Assembly (NCBI RefSeq): GCF_012277075.1
Contig: NZ_JAAXMT010000005.1
Location: 372,001-436,000, forward strand
DNA length: 64,000 bases
Direction: 5' to 3'
DNA from: Streptococcus alactolyticus
Lineage (GTDB): Bacteria > Bacillota > Bacilli > Lactobacillales > Streptococcaceae
Positions within the stretch are counted from its first letter, which is position 1. Each line of letters begins with the position of its first letter. A model generated the notes under the pieces. It was not told the DNA's origin. It saw only the letters and a list, made by a program, of their open reading frames with translations, and did not search any database. Both the position numbers and the translations under genes were made by a program. Shown here piece by piece: positions 1 through 9,316 of the stretch.

Positions 1-143
1 ACCACTTTTTTCAAACTGAGCTCAATTAAAAGGCGAAAAACACTGGCAATAGTCCCTGCCACACAGCCAACCAATAAGCCCCGCCATACAAAACTAAGAA
101 TGGACGATAGCGAAAATTGATACTCCTTATGATAACGATCCAT
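1..143 (-). CDS. ClC-family chloride channel/antiporter, N-terminal fragment (cut by window edge)
   Basis: Only the first 47 codons are in the window; the gene runs off the left edge. The ATG at 141-143 is preceded by a strong AAAAGGAG site. The protein starts MDRYHKEYQF and then enters a hydrophobic helix (WRGLLVGCVAG) followed by FRLLIELSLKK. That is the usual first-helix pattern of ClC chloride channels or H+/Cl- exchangers in the cytoplasmic membrane. A ClC gene directly downstream of potABCD is a gene order I recall from other streptococci. The pot terminator and a separate promoter lie between, so it is probably its own transcription unit. The family call rests on a short segment plus context. 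Confidence 0.6.
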   Translation of the reverse strand, partial: MDRYHKEYQFSLSSILSFVWRGLLVGCVAGTIASVFRLLIELSLKKV

Positions 144-204
144 ACTAAACTCCTTTTCATGAAACAGTGTTTTCATACTTTTCCAATAGATTTCATACGC
201 TGCT

Positions 205-210
205 ATTATA
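205..210 (-). promoter_or_regulatory. -10 element for the ClC gene
   Basis: The minus strand reads TGGTATAAT, an extended -10 with a perfect TATAAT. No good -35 is visible. It lies 62 nt upstream of the ClC start codon and downstream of the pot terminator. Confidence 0.5.
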
Positions 211-242
211 CCATAAAACTTCTGCGGTATTTCGAGGGAATC

Positions 243-269
243 AAAAAAATTGAAGGGAAATCCCTTCAA
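243..269 (-). terminator. Rho-independent terminator of the murB-pot operon
   Basis: A perfect 9-bp stem (TTGAAGGGA / TCCCTTCAA) with a 2-nt loop is followed on the minus strand by seven T residues. It begins about ten bases after the potD stop codon. Confidence 0.85.
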
Positions 270-278
270 TCTGTCTGT

Positions 279-1352
279 TTACTTGCGGTACATTTTAAAT
301 TGTAAGTACAAGTCGTTGTAAATGCCTAGCCATTTTTGACCGAGGTTGTCATAAACTTGCAAGTGTGAAATGGTGTCTTCTGATGGATAGAAAGCCTTGT
401 CATTTTTCACACTGTCAGGCAAAAGAGCCTTCGCGGCATTATTAGGCGTCGAATAACCAATGTACTCCGCATTTTGAGCAGCATTTTCAGGTCTTAACAT
501 GAAGTTGATAAAGGCATAAGCTTCGTCAATGTGCTTGGCTGTCTTTGGAATGACAAGGTTATCAAACCATAAGTTCGAGCCTTCGCTTGGCAAGACATAA
601 TGCAGGTGTTCATTCGAATCAAGCATTTCACTGGCTTCCCCTGAGAAAGTCACCCCAATGGCGGCATCGCCATTAATCATGTAGCCCTTCATCTCATCTC
701 CCACAATCGCCTTGACATTGGGTGTCAGCGCAGCTAATTTTTGCGAAGCTGCCTCCAATTCAGGCAATGATTTGGTGTTCAAGCTATAACCCAAAGCACC
801 AAGTCCAATTCCCATCACCTCGCGCGCTCCATCAACCAGCATAATATCGTTAGCATATTCAGGATTCCAAAGGTCTGTCCAATGTTCAGGTGGATTATCT
901 ACCATGGTATCATTGTAAACAATCCCTAGCGTTCCCCAAAAATAGGGAATGGAATAATCGTTATTTTTGTCAAAACCAAGATTGAGAAATTCCTTGCCGA
1001 TATTATCCAAGCCAACAATCTTTGATTTGTCCAGCTTGTTGAGCAGGTTTTCTTTTTTCAATTTGTCAATCATGTAATCAGAAGGCACGGCAATGTCATA
1101 AGTTGTTCCGCCCTGCTTGATTTTTGTGTACATGGATTCATTGGAATCAAAGGTTTCGTATTGGATTTCGATACCTGTTTCTTTGGTGAATTTGGTAATC
1201 AACTCAGGGTCAATGTAATCCCCCCAGTTATAGATAACCAGCTTGTCTGATTGACTGGTTGAGCTAGTACTTCTTTTCATGTAAATCGAAGCCCCAAACA
1301 AAACACCCGTAATCACGAGCACTCCCACGATAAACGAGTATAATCTACGCAT
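279..1352 (-). CDS. potD: Spermidine/putrescine ABC transporter, substrate-binding protein PotD
   Basis: PotD captures polyamines outside the cell and delivers them to the PotBC permease. The 357-residue protein has an N-terminal membrane segment (about residues 5-25) and then a type-2 periplasmic-binding fold starting LVIYNWGDYIDPEL, typical of PotD/PotF. There is no lipobox cysteine near the N-terminus, so it is probably anchored by an uncleaved signal helix rather than lipid. Its start overlaps the end of potC by 8 nt, which indicates translational coupling. It is the last gene of the potABCD series and is followed by a strong terminator. Length and motifs are normal for the family. Confidence 0.93.
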   Translation of the reverse strand: MRRLYSFIVGVLVITGVLFGASIYMKRSTSSTSQSDKLVIYNWGDYIDPELITKFTKETGIEIQYETFDSNESMYTKIKQGGTTYDIAVPSDYMIDKLKKENLLNKLDKSKIVGLDNIGKEFLNLGFDKNNDYSIPYFWGTLGIVYNDTMVDNPPEHWTDLWNPEYANDIMLVDGAREVMGIGLGALGYSLNTKSLPELEAASQKLAALTPNVKAIVGDEMKGYMINGDAAIGVTFSGEASEMLDSNEHLHYVLPSEGSNLWFDNLVIPKTAKHIDEAYAFINFMLRPENAAQNAEYIGYSTPNNAAKALLPDSVKNDKAFYPSEDTISHLQVYDNLGQKWLGIYNDLYLQFKMYRK

Positions 1353-2133
1353 CTTTTTCCTCCTTATCTTGAGAAATAAAGTAATACCCTATAACAAGCA
1401 AGATACTAAAGAGAAAGACGACGGTTGATAGGGCATTGATTTCCAGAGAAATCCCACGGCGAGCCCGTGAATAAATCTCAACAGAAAGAGTTGAAAAACC
1501 ATTTCCTGTCACAAAGAACGTCACCGCAAAATCATCAAGGGAATACGTAAACGCCATGAAGAAACCTGAAATAATCGCAGGTGTCAAATAAGGCAACATG
1601 ACTTCTCGCAACATTTGCCAAGGCGTTGCCCCCAAATCATAAGCGGCATTAATCATGTCTGCATTCATTTCCTGCAAGCGTGGCAAAACCATCAGCACCA
1701 CGATGGGAATAGAAAAGGCGATATGGCTCAGTAAAACCGTCATAAAGCCAAGATTGAAATGCAAAAGACTAGCCAGACGGGTAAAGAGAATCAAAAAACT
1801 TGCCCCAATCATGACGTCTGGTGCCACCATCAAAATGTTATTCAATGATAACAAGGCTTGCTGGTGTTTGCGGCGGGCTTGGTAAATAAAAATCGCACCA
1901 AATGTTCCAATTGCTGTCGCCAAAATAGAACTGAGAAAGGCTAAGAAAAAGGTTTGCACGAGAATTAACATCAAGCGGCTATCTGCAAACATGGTGCGGT
2001 AATGCTCCAAGGTAAAGTCCGTAAACCCATTCATGTCCCCACCTTCATTAAAGGAATAAAAAATGAGGTAGGCAATCGGAATGTATAAGATAATAAAGAC
2101 TAAAGTCAGATAAAGATTTGCAAATTTTTTCAT
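1345..2133 (-). CDS. potC: Spermidine/putrescine ABC transporter permease PotC
   Basis: This is one of the two membrane subunits of the polyamine importer, 262 residues with about six membrane helices. The EAA loop that docks on the PotA ATPase is visible as DLGATPWQMLREVMLP at about residues 165-180. It overlaps potB by 4 nt and potD by 8 nt, so it sits in a tightly coupled operon. It resembles PotC (CysTW/binding-protein-dependent transport fold) rather than PotB by its short N-terminus, [19 protein letters not shown]. Nothing unusual is seen. Confidence 0.92.
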   Translation of the reverse strand: MKKFANLYLTLVFIILYIPIAYLIFYSFNEGGDMNGFTDFTLEHYRTMFADSRLMLILVQTFFLAFLSSILATAIGTFGAIFIYQARRKHQQALLSLNNILMVAPDVMIGASFLILFTRLASLLHFNLGFMTVLLSHIAFSIPIVVLMVLPRLQEMNADMINAAYDLGATPWQMLREVMLPYLTPAIISGFFMAFTYSLDDFAVTFFVTGNGFSTLSVEIYSRARRGISLEINALSTVVFLFSILLVIGYYFISQDKEEKDA

Positions 2134-2924
2134 TTTCTTCTCTCCTTAGTCACCCACATGGTCGCAATCATGGCGATAATTAAAATTACCCCAATGGTTG
2201 AACCCATGCCCCAGTTTTGAGTGGTCAAAAAGTGTTGTTCAATCGCAGTTCCTAGTGTAATCACTCGATTTCCCCCAATCAAGCGTGTCAGCATGAACAA
2301 GCTAAGACTCGGGATAAAGACTGATTGCACCCCACTTCGCACCCCATTTAAGGATAAAGGCAGCGTGACTTTTAAAAAGGTCTGCCATTCATTTGCCCCT
2401 AAGTCACGGCTAGCATGAATAAGGTTTTGGTCAATGTCGTCAAGAGCATTGAAAATAGGCAAAATCATAAAGGGAATTTCGATGTAAGAAGCGACGAAAA
2501 TAAATGAAAAATCGGTAAACAAAATCTGTTTAGGACCAATACCAATAAAGGTTAAAAAGTTATTGACCCCACCTTGTTGCCCAAAAATCCCCATGAACGT
2601 ATAGGCTTTCAGCAACAAATTAATCCATGTCGGTAAGACAACCAGCATCAAAAAGAGGTGCTTATGTTTCAAACGGGTTAAAAAATAGGCCGTTGGGTAA
2701 GAAATCACCAAAGTCACCAAAGTGATGATGGCAGCATACAAAATGGAATTAAAACTCATGCGCAGGTAAGTCCATGAGCTAAAAAAAGTTTCATAATTGG
2801 CTAGAGTGAAATGACCTTGGATGTCAAAAAAAGATTGCCAAAGAATCATAACCACAGGTGCAATGACAAAAAGCCCCAGCCAAAGCAAGTAGGTCACCGA
2901 GAAGAAACTAGTGTTTTTCTTCAT
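2130..2924 (-). CDS. potB: Spermidine/putrescine ABC transporter permease PotB
   Basis: This is the second membrane subunit of the polyamine importer, 264 residues from the chosen start, with about six helices. The EAA loop reads [20 protein letters not shown] chose the ATG at 2922-2924 ([10 protein letters not shown]) because GGAGG lies 6 nt upstream; a longer frame begins 21 nt earlier without a site. The start lies inside the 3' end of potA (17-nt overlap), and the end overlaps potC by 4 nt. Heterodimer with PotC is expected from the family. Confidence 0.92.
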   Translation of the reverse strand: MKKNTSFFSVTYLLWLGLFVIAPVVMILWQSFFDIQGHFTLANYETFFSSWTYLRMSFNSILYAAIITLVTLVISYPTAYFLTRLKHKHLFLMLVVLPTWINLLLKAYTFMGIFGQQGGVNNFLTFIGIGPKQILFTDFSFIFVASYIEIPFMILPIFNALDDIDQNLIHASRDLGANEWQTFLKVTLPLSLNGVRSGVQSVFIPSLSLFMLTRLIGGNRVITLGTAIEQHFLTTQNWGMGSTIGVILIIAMIATMWVTKERRK

Positions 2925-4062
2925 TGCGTTCCTCCTCGATGGCATGAATCAAACCGTCTTCATGCTCTTCCACTTCAGCGTACTCTTCGATACGTGCGTC
3001 AAATTCTTCCTCAGTTTCATTCAGACGCATGATGTGGATGTCCTCTGGTGTGAAATCCAGTCCGATGACCTCTCCTTCAATCGCTTTGCGGGTTGAATGA
3101 ATCATCCATTCATTGCCTAAATCGTCATGAGCGATGATTTCATAATGCACCCCACGAAAGAGTTGCGTATCCACTTTCACCTGCAATTTACCTTCTTCAG
3201 GCATGGTAATTTGCAAATCTTCAGGACGAATGACCACCTCAACAGGCTCGTTAGGACGCATACCACCGTCAACAGCTTCAAAGCGTTTGCCGTTGAATTC
3301 TACCAAGTAATCTTCAATCATGGTAGCTGGCAAAATATTAGACTCACCGATAAAGGTCGCAACGAAGTGGTTGATGGGCTCATCGTAAATATCAACTGGC
3401 GTTCCTGATTGAACAATTTCCCCCTCATTCATGACAAAAATCCAATCTGACATGGCAAGCGCTTCTTCTTGGTCGTGTGTCACAAAGACAAACGTGATAC
3501 CCAATCGTTGCTGCAATTCACGCAGTTCGTATTGCATTTCCGTTCGCAATTTCAAATCAAGGGCAGACAGGGGTTCATCAAGTAAGACCACGCGTGGTTC
3601 GTTGATAATAGCGCGTGCAATCGCGACACGTTGGCGTTGCCCACCTGAGAGTTTTTGAATTTGACGTTTGCCAAATCCATCCAAACGCACCATTTTAAGA
3701 GCTTCTTCTACACGGCGCTCAATCTCTTTTTTGTCCACTTTTTTGAGTTTCAGCGGAAAAGCGACGTTTTCAAAAACAGTCATGTGTGGAAAAAGGGCAT
3801 AATTTTGGAAAACGGTGTGCACATCACGCTTATTGATTGGGACATCGTTGATGCGCTGCCCGTCTAGGTAAACATCCCCTGTCGTGACATCCAGCAAACC
3901 AGCGATAATATTTAAAATCGTTGATTTACCAGAACCTGAAGCACCAAGAAGGGTGTAGAATTTCCCTTCTTCTAGCGTAAAGTTAATATCTTTTAAAACG
4001 ACAGTGCCATTGTCTTCAAATACTTTTGATACATTTTTAAATTCAATAATTGGATTAGTCAA
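2908..4062 (-). CDS. potA: Spermidine/putrescine ABC transporter ATPase PotA
   Basis: PotA hydrolyses ATP to drive polyamine import. The 384-residue protein has Walker A (GASGSGKST, about 40-48), the Q-loop, the LSGGQ signature near residue 140, Walker B ([12 protein letters not shown]) and a C-terminal TOBE-type regulatory region ending in an acidic tail. The start codon is TTG (4060-4062), overlapping the murB stop; AGGAGG lies 11 nt upstream within murB. The protein begins [17 protein letters not shown], as expected for streptococcal PotA, so the rare start looks right. The overlap with murB ties cell-wall precursor synthesis and polyamine uptake into one transcript. Confidence 0.94.
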   Translation of the reverse strand: MTNPIIEFKNVSKVFEDNGTVVLKDINFTLEEGKFYTLLGASGSGKSTILNIIAGLLDVTTGDVYLDGQRINDVPINKRDVHTVFQNYALFPHMTVFENVAFPLKLKKVDKKEIERRVEEALKMVRLDGFGKRQIQKLSGGQRQRVAIARAIINEPRVVLLDEPLSALDLKLRTEMQYELRELQQRLGITFVFVTHDQEEALAMSDWIFVMNEGEIVQSGTPVDIYDEPINHFVATFIGESNILPATMIEDYLVEFNGKRFEAVDGGMRPNEPVEVVIRPEDLQITMPEEGKLQVKVDTQLFRGVHYEIIAHDDLGNEWMIHSTRKAIEGEVIGLDFTPEDIHIMRLNETEEEFDARIEEYAEVEEHEDGLIHAIEEERNEEKH

Positions 4063-4991
4063 TTCTCATAAATCCTCCTGAGGGCTTCTTTACTGTTTTT
4101 TTCACCAATAATACGAACTTCACGTTCCAAGCGAACACCAGATGTCTGCTCCACTTGGTCAATCACATAGGCAATGAGGTCCTCGTAATCCTGAGCAATA
4201 CCGTCAGCAACATTGACCATAAAGCCAGCGTGCTTTTTGCTGACTTCAACGCCACCGATACGATGTCCTTTTAGACCAGCTTCGCTAATCAATTGCCCTG
4301 CAAAATGACCGACGGGACGTTTGAAAACCGAACCGCATGACGGGTATTCCAACGGTTGCTTTAATTCACGCAAATGGGTCAAACGTAGCATTTCTTGTTC
4401 AATCAAGTGGAAATCCCCTGGTTTGAGAGCGAATTTTGCTGAAATCACCACCGCTCCGCTATCTTGCACCGCAGAATGACGGTAACCAAATGCCATATCA
4501 CGCGCAGCGATAGTTTCAATCGAACCATCTTTATTGAGAACTTTGGCTGAAACCAAGATATGCGAAATCTCTCCGCCGTAAGCACCTGCATTCATGAAAA
4601 CCGCACCACCAACGCTACCTGGAATACCGCAAGCAAATTCAAAACCTGTCAAACTGTGGAATTTAGCGATATGAGTCGTTTCAATTAGGTTGGCACCTGC
4701 TTCGGCTTCGATAACATAACCATTGACCGTCACGGTATTTAGCTTGTCAAACATAATCACAAAACCACGGATACCGCCATCTCTGACAATGATGTTGCTG
4801 GCATTTCCAAGGACCATCCAAGGAATGTCATGCGCATTGGCATAAGCGACAATGCGTGACAATTCATAGCGGTTGCGCGGAAAGGCAAGGTAATCTGCTG
4901 GACCACCCACCTTGGTATAAGTGTATTTTTTCAAAGGTTCATTGACACGAATATCAATGCCTTCTAATTCATTTTCTAAAAAATCTAACAT
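4059..4991 (-). CDS. murB: UDP-N-acetylenolpyruvoylglucosamine reductase MurB
   Basis: MurB reduces UDP-GlcNAc-enolpyruvate to UDP-MurNAc with NADPH, the second step of peptidoglycan precursor synthesis, in the cytoplasm. The 310-residue protein shows the FAD-binding motif [12 protein letters not shown], the glycine-rich [20 protein letters not shown] segment and the catalytic serine region SCGSVFKRP. It is first in the murB-potABCD operon and has its own extended -10 promoter just behind the folK stop. MurB leading the pot genes is a recurring streptococcal arrangement. Confidence 0.94.
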   Translation of the reverse strand: MLDFLENELEGIDIRVNEPLKKYTYTKVGGPADYLAFPRNRYELSRIVAYANAHDIPWMVLGNASNIIVRDGGIRGFVIMFDKLNTVTVNGYVIEAEAGANLIETTHIAKFHSLTGFEFACGIPGSVGGAVFMNAGAYGGEISHILVSAKVLNKDGSIETIAARDMAFGYRHSAVQDSGAVVISAKFALKPGDFHLIEQEMLRLTHLRELKQPLEYPSCGSVFKRPVGHFAGQLISEAGLKGHRIGGVEVSKKHAGFMVNVADGIAQDYEDLIAYVIDQVEQTSGVRLEREVRIIGEKNSKEALRRIYEN

Positions 4992-5061
4992 GTTTTTCCA
5001 ATTCTAACTCTTTAATAACAAATAAGGCTGTTTGAGTTATCTGATTCTTATTTGCATGACT

Positions 5062-5080
5062 AAAAAACGGCATAAAGCCG
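5062..5080 (-). terminator. Terminator hairpin behind folK
   Basis: The minus strand reads CGGC-TTTAT-GCCG followed by six T residues. It is short (4-bp GC stem) but well placed behind the fol genes. It also lies at the very start of the predicted murB transcript, so it may form at the 5' end of that mRNA. Confidence 0.5.
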
Positions 5081-5086
5081 ATTTTC

Positions 5087-5092
5087 ATTATA
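5087..5092 (-). promoter_or_regulatory. -10 element for murB-potABCD
   Basis: The minus strand reads TGCTATAAT, an extended -10 with a perfect hexamer. No convincing -35 is present. Transcription would begin near 5080, within or just before the terminator-like hairpin, leaving a leader of about 90 nt before murB. Confidence 0.6.
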
Positions 5093-5115
5093 GCACAAAA
5101 ACGGCTGTTTGACGA

Positions 5116-5598
5116 TCATTTCCAAGGAACTTTTCGAACTTCTTGCGCCTCTAACTTTCCTAGATAAAAAACCAGATCTTTACCATCAAGCAAAAGGTTT
5201 GGCGCAATCTCAGCCAAGGGTACTAAAACAAAGGCACGCTCAGTCATATAAGGATGCGGAAGGGTCAATTCTTCCGTTTTTTGCTTTTCATTGCCATAGA
5301 TAAGAATATCGATGTCAATGGTCCGAGGCCCCCAATGCTCATGCCGCACACGGTCAAGGTCCCTTTCAATGGTCTGACAAGCCTGCAAGAAGACTTGAGG
5401 CGATAAAGACGTGTCTAGTTCGCAACAGATATTCAAAAAATCGTCTTGATCTGTCTTCCCCCAAGCGGCTGTTTCGTAGAGTGAAGACACAGCCGTCACC
5501 CTTGTTTGCTCTAATTGTCTCAGAGCCTCCACCGCGGCAGATAAATAGGCTTCTCTATCACCAATATTACTGCCCAAACTCAAGTACACACGGGTCAT
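5116..5598 (-). CDS. folK: 2-amino-4-hydroxy-6-hydroxymethyldihydropteridine pyrophosphokinase FolK
   Basis: FolK transfers pyrophosphate from ATP to hydroxymethyl-dihydropterin, making the substrate for FolP in folate synthesis. The 160-residue protein carries the family marks SLGSNIGDR at the N-terminus and [13 protein letters not shown] near residues 88-100. Its start overlaps folB by 4 nt. It is the last gene of the folE-folP-folB-folK run. Length matches the usual about 160 residues. Confidence 0.93.
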   Translation of the reverse strand: MTRVYLSLGSNIGDREAYLSAAVEALRQLEQTRVTAVSSLYETAAWGKTDQDDFLNICCELDTSLSPQVFLQACQTIERDLDRVRHEHWGPRTIDIDILIYGNEKQKTEELTLPHPYMTERAFVLVPLAEIAPNLLLDGKDLVFYLGKLEAQEVRKVPWK

Positions 5599-5957
5599 AC
5601 ACGTTTCCTCTCTAAAGCAATGCCCACGGCATCATAATGCCCATTGATAGGGGGATTATCTTTGAAAATCTCAATGGAAATGGCTTGAACCAAGGGAAAT
5701 TGGTCAAAAATGTCTTGGCAAATAGCTCCCGCCAAACGCTCTAGCAAGGCATAACGCTTTTCTTCCACTTGTTTTTTGATAGCGTCAAAGACCAAACCAT
5801 AATGCACCGTGTCTTCTAAAGCATCCGATTGCGATGCTTGTTGCAAATCAACTGACAAGGTACAATTCACACGAAAAATCTGACCCAAAACCTGTTCTTC
5901 AGCCAAGGCACCATGATAACCGTAAAAACGGCAGCCGTTTAAATAAATCTTATCCAT
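5595..5957 (-). CDS. folB: Dihydroneopterin aldolase FolB
   Basis: FolB cleaves dihydroneopterin to hydroxymethyl-dihydropterin and glycolaldehyde. The protein has 120 residues, the usual size, with the N-terminal pattern [14 protein letters not shown] (active-site glutamate) and the C-terminal lysine in [10 protein letters not shown]. It lies between folP (48-nt gap) and folK (4-nt overlap), the order of the pathway operon in many streptococci. It probably acts as a homo-octamer in the cytoplasm (family knowledge). Confidence 0.93.
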   Translation of the reverse strand: MDKIYLNGCRFYGYHGALAEEQVLGQIFRVNCTLSVDLQQASQSDALEDTVHYGLVFDAIKKQVEEKRYALLERLAGAICQDIFDQFPLVQAISIEIFKDNPPINGHYDAVGIALERKRV

Positions 5958-6005
5958 ATCACCACAAGAAAGCCACTTGTCTGCTTTCCTTGTCTGTCAC
6001 TCCCT

Positions 6006-6806
6006 TCACACTAACTGGCTAATCACTCGAACCAAATCACGATTAAGGTCAACATTGTGAACACGAACCATTTGACAACCCTTGGCAATTGCCCACGCTG
6101 ATAGCGCAGCCGTTCCCATATCACGCTCACTGGCCAAAGTCCCTCCGCCCAGCAAATAATCTACCGTGCGTTTTCGTGAAATACCAAAAAGAACAGGAAA
6201 GCCCAGCTGGCAAACCTTGTCCAAGCCCTTTAATAGTTCGACATTTTGCTGCTCATTTTTAGCAAAACCAAAACCTGGATCCAACCAAATACACTCCGCA
6301 GGAACGCCAGCTTCCAGAGCAGCTTGAGCACGCTGACTCAAAAAATCACAAACGTCTTGGGTAATGTCTTGATAGCTTTCCTCTTTTTGATTGTGCATCA
6401 GCATAATGGGCACCTTTTTTTCAGCTGCCAAAGCCAGCATATCTCCATCGTAAAGCCCAGCCCAAACGTCATTTAAAATATCAGCACCAGCTTCTAGAGC
6501 CGCACGCGCCGTCTGGGTTTTATAGGTATCGATGCTTACCAAAACGTCAAAACGTTCCTTGAGGGCTTTGATAACAGGGACTACGCGATGGATTTCTTCC
6601 TCAGCGTCTACGAAACTAGCTCCTGGACGAGTGGATTCGCCGCCGACATCAATCACTTGCGCCCCTGCTGCAATCATTTGCTCCGCTTGCTTGAGCGCCT
6701 TTTCAACCGTGATATAAGATCCGCCATCTGAAAACGAATCTGGAGTAACATTGAGCACTCCCATAATGCAAGCTTTTGCATCGAGCTCGTGTGTACCAAT
6801 TTTCAT
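6006..6806 (-). CDS. folP: Dihydropteroate synthase FolP (sulfonamide target)
   Basis: FolP condenses hydroxymethyl-dihydropterin pyrophosphate with p-aminobenzoate to form dihydropteroate. The 266-residue TIM-barrel protein shows the two flexible-loop motifs NVTPDSFSDGG and GGESTRPG, and the pterin/phosphate motif FGISRKR. No short duplication near these loops, of the kind known in some sulfonamide-resistant streptococci, is evident by eye. It lies 28 nt behind folE in the same direction. Confidence 0.94.
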   Translation of the reverse strand: MKIGTHELDAKACIMGVLNVTPDSFSDGGSYITVEKALKQAEQMIAAGAQVIDVGGESTRPGASFVDAEEEIHRVVPVIKALKERFDVLVSIDTYKTQTARAALEAGADILNDVWAGLYDGDMLALAAEKKVPIMLMHNQKEESYQDITQDVCDFLSQRAQAALEAGVPAECIWLDPGFGFAKNEQQNVELLKGLDKVCQLGFPVLFGISRKRTVDYLLGGGTLASERDMGTAALSAWAIAKGCQMVRVHNVDLNRDLVRVISQLV

Positions 6807-6834
6807 CTTATCTCCCTTGTGTGATCACTTGCTA

Positions 6835-7398
6835 CTATTTGCCCAAAATCAAAGACAAGATTTCATTTCGCTCATCTCGATTGTCTTTGAAAATCCCTTT
6901 AGCAACGGTTGTGACTGTTTTGCTGCCTGGTTTTTTAATGCCGCGCATGGTCATGCACATATGCTCTGCTTCTACCATGACAAATACCCCTTTTGGCTGC
7001 AAGGCTTCTTCCAGCGCCGTAGCCACTTGGTCTGTCAAACGTTCTTGCAATTGTGGGCGTTTGCTGGCAACCTCGACCGCACGCGCCAACTTGCTTAAAC
7101 CAGTCACTCGGCCGTCACTCGGTAAATAAGCCACGTGAGCTTTTCCATAAAAAGGCACCAAATGGTGTTCACACATGGAATAAAAAGGAATATCTTTGAC
7201 CAAGACAATCTCGTCGTGATTTTCTGAAAAAACGGCGGTAAACTGGTCTTTCGGGTCCTCATGCAAACCTGAGAACATTTCTTGGTACATTTTCGCAACA
7301 CGCTTTGGTGTATCCAACAACCCCTCACGCTCTGGATTTTCACCCAAGGCCTCCAACAATTGATAAACGGCTGATTCAAGTTTTTCTTGCTTTGACAT
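6835..7398 (-). CDS. folE: GTP cyclohydrolase I FolE
   Basis: FolE opens and rearranges GTP to dihydroneopterin triphosphate, the first committed folate step. The 187-residue protein has the zinc ligands in [18 protein letters not shown] and CMTMRGI, plus the substrate loop around [20 protein letters not shown]. It heads the folE-folP-folB-folK run. A perfect TATAAT lies 30 nt upstream and a 16-bp palindrome further up. It is separated from folC by folC's terminator, so it is likely transcribed on its own promoter. Confidence 0.95.
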   Translation of the reverse strand: MSKQEKLESAVYQLLEALGENPEREGLLDTPKRVAKMYQEMFSGLHEDPKDQFTAVFSENHDEIVLVKDIPFYSMCEHHLVPFYGKAHVAYLPSDGRVTGLSKLARAVEVASKRPQLQERLTDQVATALEEALQPKGVFVMVEAEHMCMTMRGIKKPGSKTVTTVAKGIFKDNRDERNEILSLILGK

Positions 7399-7427
7399 AC
7401 TTATTCCAATCTTTTTTATTTCCTACT

Positions 7428-7433
7428 ATTATA
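7428..7433 (-). promoter_or_regulatory. -10 element for folE-folP-folB-folK
   Basis: The minus strand reads TGATATAAT, an extended -10 with TATAAT. The -35 position is poor. It lies 30 nt upstream of the folE ATG. Confidence 0.6.
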
Positions 7434-7474
7434 TCACAAAATACAACAGTTTATTTTTATCATTTCCTAACTTT

Positions 7475-7490
7475 TCCGAAAATTTTCGGA
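7475..7490. promoter_or_regulatory. 16-bp perfect palindrome upstream of folE (candidate operator)
   Basis: The sequence TCCGAAAATTTTCGGA is a perfect 16-bp palindrome centred about 50 bp upstream of the folE -10. It has no loop and no T-run, so it looks more like a dimeric-repressor site than a terminator. The binding protein is unknown. Confidence 0.35.
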
Positions 7491-7499
7491 TAAATCTTA

Positions 7500-7524
7500 C
7501 AAAAAACACCCTCCAGAAGGGTGT
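7500..7524 (-). terminator. Rho-independent terminator of folC
   Basis: The minus strand has ACACCC-ttctgga-GGGTGT (8-bp stem with the inner pair) followed by TTTTTT. It begins about 57 nt after the folC stop and separates folC from folE. Confidence 0.85.
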
Positions 7525-7580
7525 GCTAATTTTCAGACTATTTATCCAAAAGCAGGTGTTTTTGATGATTTATCTATAAC

Positions 7581-8834
7581 CTAATTGACCTCTTTTGACA
7601 AAAGCACTGGGCGGACCTGTGAGATGAAGTAGAGTGACCCTGTTATGAGGTAAAAATCCTCTTGACTATCGAGATTGATTTGGGCAAGCCAATCTTGCCA
7701 GTGCGCCACTTTGCGGTACTGCTCAGGGTAACGCTCCAAGGCCAAGGCATTAGGGTACTCAAAAGTCGTTACAGCAACAGTTGCCACTTGGCTCAGCAGC
7801 TCCAGCATCGAATCCACTGGTTTGGTGTCAATAGCAGCAAATAAAATATGAATCGTCTTGTCTTTATAGGCTTCCATGACCTTAACCAGAGCCGCTACGC
7901 TTTCATTATTATGGGCGCCGTCAATCATGACATTTGGAAAGAGTAACTCGGTACGTCCGACCCAGTGAGTGGTTTCCAAGCCTTTTTTGATAATAGGATT
8001 AGTCACATTTGGGTATTGCTCTTGCAGTAAAAGCGCGGTGGTAATCGCAAGGCTAGCATTGCTCATTTGATGATAACCTGGCATAGCGAGGTGGATTTTG
8101 TCGATAGCCGCTAACCCACGGTAATCAAAAGCCTTATCGTGAACGTTGATAATAAAGTCCTTTTGGCATTCATATGTGTGACTGTGACAAGCTGCCGCTT
8201 TTTCCATGAAAACCTTACGAACATCCTCACGCTCTGTTGCAAAAACAAAAGGCACTTTTTCTTTCAAGACACCAACTTTTTGCTCCGCAATAGCCGCGTA
8301 AGTCTGCCCTAAAATGGCTTGATGGTCCAAACCAATCGATGGGCAGACCACAGCCAAGGCCTTAAAAACATTGGTCGAATCGTAAAGTCCACCCATCCCT
8401 GCTTCAATAATGGCAATGTCAACAGGGTGTATATGCCCAAAATATTCAAACATTAAAACAGTAATGACTTCAAATTCTGTGGCAGGCTCCAAATCCGTTT
8501 CCAAGGGCAAACGCTCGACCACAGGACGCACCCGCTCAACCAACTCAAGAAAATCTGGCTGCGATATCATCTGTCCATTTAGGCTAATCCGTTCCCTAAA
8601 ATCAAGGATATAAGGCGAGGTGAATGTTCCCACCTCATAGCTCGCTAACGAAAAGATATGCTGCAAATAACTTGTTACAGAGCCTTTGCCGTTAGTTCCC
8701 ACCACATGCACGGCAGCTACTTTTTCTTGCGGATTGCCCAGCTCTTGCAACATCCAAGCCATACGCTCCAAACCAGGCTTAATGCCAAATCTCAATTTCC
8801 CATGAATCCACGCCAACGCTTCTTGATAATCCAT
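7581..8834 (-). CDS. folC: Bifunctional folylpolyglutamate synthase/dihydrofolate synthase FolC
   Basis: FolC joins glutamate to dihydropteroate and extends the polyglutamate tail of folates. The 417-residue Mur-ligase-like protein has the ATP loop GTNGKGSVTSYL near residue 47, the folate-binding region around GMGGLYDSTNVF and the C-terminal DGAHN motif. GGGGGATGGGA provides the ribosome site. It follows a small unknown gene by 14 nt and is closed by its own terminator, so it forms a two-gene unit upstream of the folE operon. Confidence 0.93.
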   Translation of the reverse strand: MDYQEALAWIHGKLRFGIKPGLERMAWMLQELGNPQEKVAAVHVVGTNGKGSVTSYLQHIFSLASYEVGTFTSPYILDFRERISLNGQMISQPDFLELVERVRPVVERLPLETDLEPATEFEVITVLMFEYFGHIHPVDIAIIEAGMGGLYDSTNVFKALAVVCPSIGLDHQAILGQTYAAIAEQKVGVLKEKVPFVFATEREDVRKVFMEKAAACHSHTYECQKDFIINVHDKAFDYRGLAAIDKIHLAMPGYHQMSNASLAITTALLLQEQYPNVTNPIIKKGLETTHWVGRTELLFPNVMIDGAHNNESVAALVKVMEAYKDKTIHILFAAIDTKPVDSMLELLSQVATVAVTTFEYPNALALERYPEQYRKVAHWQDWLAQINLDSQEDFYLITGSLYFISQVRPVLLSKEVN

Positions 8835-8848
8835 TTCCCATCCCCCAG

Positions 8849-9073
8849 TTAAATGTTTTTCAGGTCTTTTTCGCGCTCTGAAATGAGTTGTTTTAACTCT
8901 TCCAAATCTTCCGCAGTCGCCATAGTTCTGATAAAACCACGAGCGTTAGAGCGGCGATTTAAATAATTGCGGTGTACTCTATTCTCGGGGCTCTTTTCAA
9001 GCCAACGCTTAATCGCCTCTGCTTGCCCCTCTTTCGTTGCGTAAGCTTTTCTTTTATTCTTTTCCAATTTCAT
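8849..9073 (-). CDS. Small basic protein of unknown function upstream of folC
   Basis: I do not recognise a named function. From the ATG at 9071-9073 it encodes 74 residues, strongly basic in the first half (KLEKNKRKAYATKEGQ) and ending in an acidic/basic helix (DLEELKQLISEREKDL). The middle holds NRRSNARGFIRTMAT. I recall similar short proteins as conserved hypotheticals in streptococci and their phages, but cannot check. A longer frame starts at 9127 without a ribosome site; the chosen ATG has AAAGGCGG directly before it. The spacing of 14 nt to folC suggests co-transcription. Confidence 0.5.
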   Translation of the reverse strand: MKLEKNKRKAYATKEGQAEAIKRWLEKSPENRVHRNYLNRRSNARGFIRTMATAEDLEELKQLISEREKDLKNI

Positions 9074-9316
9074 CCGCCTTTCTATTAATTTTCCTTGCGA
9101 ACCATTCAACAACAATCGTTGCTGCAATAGTGACTATCATTATAATTACAAAAATAACAACAAGTATTTTTATCGATCGTCTCCTTATGATATGATAGGA
9201 GCAGTGGGAAAGCCGTTTGACTTTCTTTGCTACCTATTTTGATTTAGCGCTTGCTTCTTGTCTTGGGAAATTTAAAAGGCTTGCGCTTTTTGTGTTGCCT
9301 TATAATAGATGTAGCC

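Noticed and set aside
4059..4062. TTG start of potA as an annotation error or gene truncation
   Set aside because: The protein N-terminus from TTG matches the family and AGGAGG is suitably placed; no better start exists.
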